A DNA stretch of 64,000 bases from Candidatus Bathyarchaeota archaeon (GTDB lineage Archaea > Thermoproteota > Bathyarchaeia > Bathyarchaeales > Bathycorpusculaceae): contig JAGTQZ010000009.1 in NCBI GenBank assembly GCA_018396705.1, positions 1 through 64,000 of the forward strand, written 5' to 3'. This document shows positions 60,126 through 64,000 of the stretch, piece by piece; the stretch's first letter is position 1, and each line of letters begins with the position of its first letter. The notes beneath the pieces were generated by a model, which did not search any database, was not told where the DNA came from, and saw only the letters and a list, made by a program, of their open reading frames with translations. The position numbers and the translations under genes are program-made.

Positions 60126-60846
60126 ATGCCTCCCCAAGGTAAGCTTCAATAACTTTTATGTCTTTACTTACTTCTTCAGGTTTACCGTCAGCTATCTTCA
60201 TCCCCTGATTGAGTACAATGATGCGGTCAGACACCCCCATTATTACACGCATGTTATGTTCGATCATAAAAATTGTAATTCCGCTATCTCGTAGTTCTTT
60301 AATTATCTTAACTGCTTGAGTTGCCTCCTTGGGATTCAATCCAGCCATCACCTCATCAAGTAACAGAAGCTTTGGTTTAGTTGCTAATGCTCTTGCAATT
60401 TCAAGCATTCTTTGCTCAAACACTGCCAAATTTGAGGCTGACGTTTCACTTTTGCTTGTTAATCCAAATTTTTCCATTATTTGATGGATCTCTTGCTTTA
60501 AGTTAGAAGATTTATCGCTTTTATCTCGTCCGAAAGTTGCCGCCGCAAGTATGTTCTCATATACACTCATGCGAGGGAATGGCTTAGGTACTTGAAATGT
60601 TCTAGCTATTCCTAACTTACAAATTTTGTGTGCCCCAAGGCCGGTTATGTTTCTTCCTTCAAATTTGATAACCCCTGATGTGACTGGGATGGCACCGGTT
60701 ATCACGTTGAAAAGAGTAGTTTTTCCCGCTCCGTTTGGGCCGATCAAGCCTACAATTTCGCCTTCATTTACACAAAAATCCACGTTGTATAAGGCGGTGA
60801 GCCCTCCAAAACGTCTAGTAACCTTTATTCCTTCAAGAATTTTCAT
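60112..60846 (-). CDS. Liv-type ABC importer ATPase, LivG-like
   Basis: A 244-residue ATPase. Walker A is GLIGPNGAGKTTLFNVITGA. ICKLGIARTFQVPKPFPRMSV is the LivG Q-loop region, the signature is a weak ASNLAVFEQRMLEIARALA lacking the usual SGG, and Walker B is LLLLDEVMAGLNPKEATQ, a LivG form (DEvmaGL). ITIFMIEHNMRVIM holds the switch His, and IKVIEAYLGE ends it as in the family. It heads a two-gene minus-strand transcript with livF. Confidence 0.93.
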   Translation of the reverse strand: MKILEGIKVTRRFGGLTALYNVDFCVNEGEIVGLIGPNGAGKTTLFNVITGAIPVTSGVIKFEGRNITGLGAHKICKLGIARTFQVPKPFPRMSVYENILAAATFGRDKSDKSSNLKQEIHQIMEKFGLTSKSETSASNLAVFEQRMLEIARALATKPKLLLLDEVMAGLNPKEATQAVKIIKELRDSGITIFMIEHNMRVIMGVSDRIIVLNQGMKIADGKPEEVSKDIKVIEAYLGEAYVGS

Positions 60847-61219
60847 AAATTCAAAGTTACTTTAGGGTCATATAAAAATCTTCTTATTACATTCTTCTCT
60901 GAGAAAGTCAGCCTTAAAGGAGCCTAAATCCAACACTTTCTATAGCATGGTTACAGATAATATGTGTTTTTCAAGCTATCATTTTTGCATGTGGTGCTCA
61001 AACAGTAACATCTCATATAAGAGATTGATTGAGTGTCAGTTCGCCCGTCGTCGAGTCATATCACAGCCGATAGGCTCTATTGACTCTCTGGATCATCATC
61101 CAAAGATACAGAAGCAATACGCCTTTTTAGTTTTTTCCTCGATTTTGCCGGTCCGCTAAAACTACATGCAACAAGCTTTATTTAGACACTTTGTATAGTC
61201 TGTTAAACGGGTGTAACAC
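60847..61219. other. 373-base intergenic region between livG and a nitroreductase gene
   Basis: Both neighbours point away, so two promoters should lie here; AT-rich stretches occur near 60870-60890 (minus strand) and 61170-61200 (plus strand). A 70-residue open frame at 60947-61159 has a Cys/His/Ser-rich, non-domain sequence and I consider it chance. No repeat or RNA gene is seen. Confidence 0.35.
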
Positions 61220-61741
61220 ATGGATGTTTTTGAAGCCATTAAAGGAAGGCGTAGTATTCGAGCTTTTCAAGAGGCGGATGTCCCTAAAGAAATTGTTGAA
61301 AAGCTTATTGAGGCTGCCATGTGGGCACCATCTGCTGGAAATATTCAGCCATGGGAGTTTGTTATTGTTAGAAACTCTGAAACAAAGAGGAGGTTAGCTG
61401 AGGCTGCTTTGGGGCAGTCCTTTATCGAGGAGGCTCCGGTTGTAATTGTTGTATGTGCTGATGAAGAGCGTTCAGCACGTGGTTATGGGACAAGGGGTAG
61501 AACGCTCTACTGTATACAGGATACGGCTGCAGCCATACAGAACATTCATTTGGCAGCTTATTCCCTGGGCTTAGGTACGTGCTGGGTTGGCGCTTTCAGA
61601 GAGGACGAGGCAAGAAAGATCTTGGGTATTCCAGAGGGTCTGAGGCCGGTGGCCATAATACCCGTCGGCTATCCAGCTGAATCTCCGCAGCCGAGAAGCA
61701 GACGACCATTAAAGCAGATAATCCATTATGAGAAGTTTTAA
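61220..61741 (+). CDS. Nitroreductase-family FMN oxidoreductase (short form)
   Basis: A 173-residue protein, shorter than the paralogue at 2339-2962. MDVFEAIKGRRSIRAFQEAD has the FMN-phosphate RRSIR motif, MWAPSAGNIQPWEFVIV the second motif, and IQDTAAAIQNIHLAAYSLGLGTCWVG the dimer and flavin region. Electron transfer from NAD(P)H is expected; the substrate is unknown. GGGTG precedes the ATG. The DNA ligase gene follows about 100 bases downstream on the same strand. Confidence 0.92.
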   Translation: MDVFEAIKGRRSIRAFQEADVPKEIVEKLIEAAMWAPSAGNIQPWEFVIVRNSETKRRLAEAALGQSFIEEAPVVIVVCADEERSARGYGTRGRTLYCIQDTAAAIQNIHLAAYSLGLGTCWVGAFREDEARKILGIPEGLRPVAIIPVGYPAESPQPRSRRPLKQIIHYEKF

Positions 61742-61845
61742 AGAAGAAGAGAAACATGAAATAAGGCGAAGAAATTTCTTGCATGGTATGCTATATCAAA
61801 CTTAATATATTTGGCCTCTCTCTATCACCCGTTGAGGAGTCAATT

Positions 61846-63609
61846 TTGCTGTACTCTGAGATTGCTGAAGCTTATGAGCAGATTGAGGCTACAACTAAGA
61901 GACTTGAAATGACAGACTTGTTGGTGAGTTTGCTGAAGAGGACGCCTAAAGAAATTATCGATAAGGTTGTCTACTTAACTCAAGGGAAAATTTACCCAGA
62001 CTTTGTCAAACTTGAGATTGGTGTGGCTGAGAGACTCGCCCTAAAAGCTCTTGCCCACGCTTCTGGAAGGCGGGAAAGTGAAATTGAGGAGGACATGAAA
62101 AAAACTGGTGATATTGGCGAAACAGCCCAAAAGTTTATTGCGCAGAAAAAACAGATGACCTTTTTCCAAAAACCCCTAACTGTTCAAAGAGTCTACGAAA
62201 CTTTTGACAAAATGGCGAGAGCCTCCGGTCCAGGCGCTATCGACACTAAAATAACGCTTTTAGCAGGGCTTCTAGCCGACGCTAAACCAAAAGAAGCTAA
62301 GTACATAATGCGGACGGTTACAGGTAACCTTCGTTTAGGTATTGCAGATATGACCGTATTAGATGCCTTGGCAATAGCCTACGGTGGGGGTAAGGAGACT
62401 CGCGAGCTTGTGGAACGCGCCTACAACATCTCTTCAGACCTCGGCCGAGTCGCCAAAGTCCTCGCTGAGGAAGGTCTTGAAGGAATCAAAAAGTTCAAGG
62501 TCATCGTCGGTGAGCCCATAAGGCCTATGCTGGCTGAAAGGCTTTCTTCACCGGAAGAAATTCTGGAAAAACTCGGCGGGAAATGTATAGCTGAATACAA
62601 ATATGACGGCGAACGCATACAAGCTCACAAAAAAGGAGATGAAATAACTCTATTCTCAAGGAGGCTTGAGGATATATCCGACCAGTATCCGGACGCTATA
62701 GATCTTTTGAGGAAGCATGTTCTAGCCAAAGATGCCATAGTAGAGGCTGAATGTGTAGCCATAGACCCCGACACAGGTGAGATGCGGCCTTTCCAAGAGC
62801 TTATGCATCGCAGACGCAAATACGGAATAGAAAAAGCCATGGAAGAATATCCAGTCTCGCTGTTCATGTTCGATGCCCTATATGTGGATGGAAAAGACTT
62901 GACTCTTGAACCCTACCTAGTTCGGCGGAAAACTCTTGAAGGTATAATCCAAGAAGGCGAAAGAATAAAACTTGCCAAATCCATAACCACCGACAATATT
63001 AAGGAACTCGAAAACTTCTTTTTAGAAGCCATAGAAAACGGATGCGAGGGTCTGATATGCAAGTCAATAGGCTCTGATTCCATGTATCAAGCTGGCGCAA
63101 GAGGTTGGCTGTGGATAAAGTATAAACGCGACTATAAGAGCGAAATGACAGACACTGTGGATTTGGTTGTCGTCGGAGCCTTTCATGGACGTGGAAAACG
63201 GGCCGGCACTTACGGCGCTCTTCTGTTAGCTGCTTATAACCCGGAAAATGACATTTTTGAAACCGTGACGAAATGTGGAACAGGCTTTACGGACGAAGAT
63301 TTGGCAAAACTACCAGAAATGATGAAGAAACATGTTATACCGCACAGACATCCAAGAGTTAGCTCGCTTATCGAAGCTGACGTGTGGTTCGAGCCAAAAA
63401 TAGTCATAGAAGTGTTGGGTGCAGAGATAACCTTAAGTCCAATCCACACATGCGCCATGAACGCTATTCGCCAAGGAAGCGGCTTGGCAATACGCTTTCC
63501 AAGGTTTACTGGCAATTACCGAATTGATAAGGCCGCTGAAGACGCAACGACTACAAACGAAGTGATTGAAATGTATCAGAAGCAATTAAAGAAAATTGCT
63601 GAAAGCTAG
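61846..63609 (+). CDS. lig: ATP-dependent DNA ligase (archaeal type)
   Basis: A 587-residue ligase. The N-terminal DNA-binding domain begins LLYSEIAEAYEQIEATTKRL. The active-site Lys is in AEYKYDGERIQAHK near residue 250, followed by SRRLEDISDQYPD, SLFMFDALYVDG, EGLICKSIG and WLWIKYKRDY (motifs III to V). The OB-fold end has GTYGALLLAAYNPEND. It seals Okazaki fragments and repair nicks. I placed the start at the TTG at 61846, which has GAGGAG six bases upstream and gives the family N-terminus; the open frame from 61783 adds 21 non-homologous residues. Confidence 0.95.
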   Translation: MLYSEIAEAYEQIEATTKRLEMTDLLVSLLKRTPKEIIDKVVYLTQGKIYPDFVKLEIGVAERLALKALAHASGRRESEIEEDMKKTGDIGETAQKFIAQKKQMTFFQKPLTVQRVYETFDKMARASGPGAIDTKITLLAGLLADAKPKEAKYIMRTVTGNLRLGIADMTVLDALAIAYGGGKETRELVERAYNISSDLGRVAKVLAEEGLEGIKKFKVIVGEPIRPMLAERLSSPEEILEKLGGKCIAEYKYDGERIQAHKKGDEITLFSRRLEDISDQYPDAIDLLRKHVLAKDAIVEAECVAIDPDTGEMRPFQELMHRRRKYGIEKAMEEYPVSLFMFDALYVDGKDLTLEPYLVRRKTLEGIIQEGERIKLAKSITTDNIKELENFFLEAIENGCEGLICKSIGSDSMYQAGARGWLWIKYKRDYKSEMTDTVDLVVVGAFHGRGKRAGTYGALLLAAYNPENDIFETVTKCGTGFTDEDLAKLPEMMKKHVIPHRHPRVSSLIEADVWFEPKIVIEVLGAEITLSPIHTCAMNAIRQGSGLAIRFPRFTGNYRIDKAAEDATTTNEVIEMYQKQLKKIAES

Positions 63610-63634
63610 TTTTTGAACGTCGAAAGTAAAAGAC

Positions 63635-63991
63635 TTAAACATGTTGCAGAAACTCAGTTAATTCTCGGTAGCGTCTAGCCACAATGCTATACAATCTTTC
63701 TCTGAGAGTGTCTCCATAGAAATTTAAGCTGCGAAGCTTGCATATTTCGTCTGCTAACTTTTTGTCCTCTAAGACTTCGATTGCCCATTTTTCAAAGTCT
63801 CCACGGTAAAGATGAAATTCCAAAGATTTTATGTTGACGCTGTTTATTTTTTCCATGAACTCTTTTAGTGATGAGGCACTTTCGCCTGTGTAGTTTCCGA
63901 TTGATGTAAAGAAATAGAACGCTTTTTCTCTTGGAACTGTTTTCAGCGCTTTTGTTTCCAACCCATTTGTCATTTTATCTTTCTTCCTCAT
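63635..63991 (-). CDS. DUF5752-like protein
   Basis: A 118-residue protein. KAFYFFTSIGNYTGESASSLKEF near residue 23 and SLEFHLYRGDFEKWAIEVLED near 56 are features of a small archaeal family (DUF5752). LYSIVARRYRELTEFL ends it. Such domains also occur fused to glycosyltransferases or phosphatases and their function is unknown. It is convergent with the ligase gene. The start may be the ATG at 63991 or the Met at residue 7; the window ends 9 bases further on. Confidence 0.65.
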   Translation of the reverse strand: MRKKDKMTNGLETKALKTVPREKAFYFFTSIGNYTGESASSLKEFMEKINSVNIKSLEFHLYRGDFEKWAIEVLEDKKLADEICKLRSLNFYGDTLRERLYSIVARRYRELTEFLQHV

Positions 63992-64000
63992 TTTTTCTAC

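Noticed and set aside
60947-61159. A 70-residue open frame upstream of the nitroreductase
   Set aside because: It has no ribosome site, a non-globular Cys/His/Ser-rich composition and no domain; likely chance.

Overview
The window reads as chromosome of an archaeon, most likely of the Thermoproteota/TACK side and possibly Bathyarchaeia (inference from gene content; no 16S rRNA is present). Archaeal hallmarks are a 20S proteasome beta subunit, the beta-CASP RNase aCPSF1, Lsm, ribosomal proteins S10 and L37e, an L22e-like protein, glycerol-1-phosphate dehydrogenase, Mre11/Rad50, an EndA-type splicing endonuclease, NIP7, SepF, an archaeal type IV pilin and an archaeal-type ATP-dependent DNA ligase. 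Many genes start with TTG or GTG, several behind clear Shine-Dalgarno sequences; others look leaderless.

Layout. 0-2.3 kb: the end of cas1, cas2, a leader and a CRISPR array of 17 identical 30-bp repeats plus one degenerate terminal repeat. A broken tyrosine-recombinase gene abuts the array's far end, followed by a 25-bp copy of a tRNA-Gly 3' end. 2.3-13.9 kb: nitroreductase, MFS and MscS proteins, a bacterial-type RsmH, a secreted protein followed by its own decayed duplicate, membrane proteins of families DUF401/DUF131, Hsp20, a phosphoesterase and an inositol-phosphatase-like enzyme. 14-17.7 kb: two winged-helix proteins, a pilin/coiled-coil/Roadblock cluster and tRNA-Gly(GCC). 17.8-38.3 kb: mainly information processing and core metabolism (NSUN-type methylase, NIP7, HisRS, EndA, MtnA, EndoIII-like, PyrE-like regulator, HtrA, FKBP, G1PDH, proteasome, aCPSF1, SepF, Lsm, L37e, S10, Mre11-Rad50). 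38.3-44.4 kb: a fumarylacetoacetate-hydrolase pseudogene, a DMT transporter, L22e, a PhoU-like protein and an ABC importer without a substrate-binding protein.

44.7-60.9 kb is a catabolic island. It holds a DUF169 protein, an SDR dehydrogenase, an acetyl-CoA hydrolase/transferase-family CoA-transferase, a thiolase with its DUF35 partner, a C_GCAxxG_C_C protein, three genes matching the beta, alpha and gamma subunits of acetone carboxylase, a nitrilase-family amidase and a complete Liv-type ABC importer. Together these could carboxylate a ketone to a beta-keto acid, activate it with CoA and cleave it to acetyl-CoA. This is the most interesting system in the window. The last 3 kb holds a second nitroreductase, DNA ligase and a DUF5752 protein.

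All family assignments come from reading motifs, lengths and context by eye; no database search was run.
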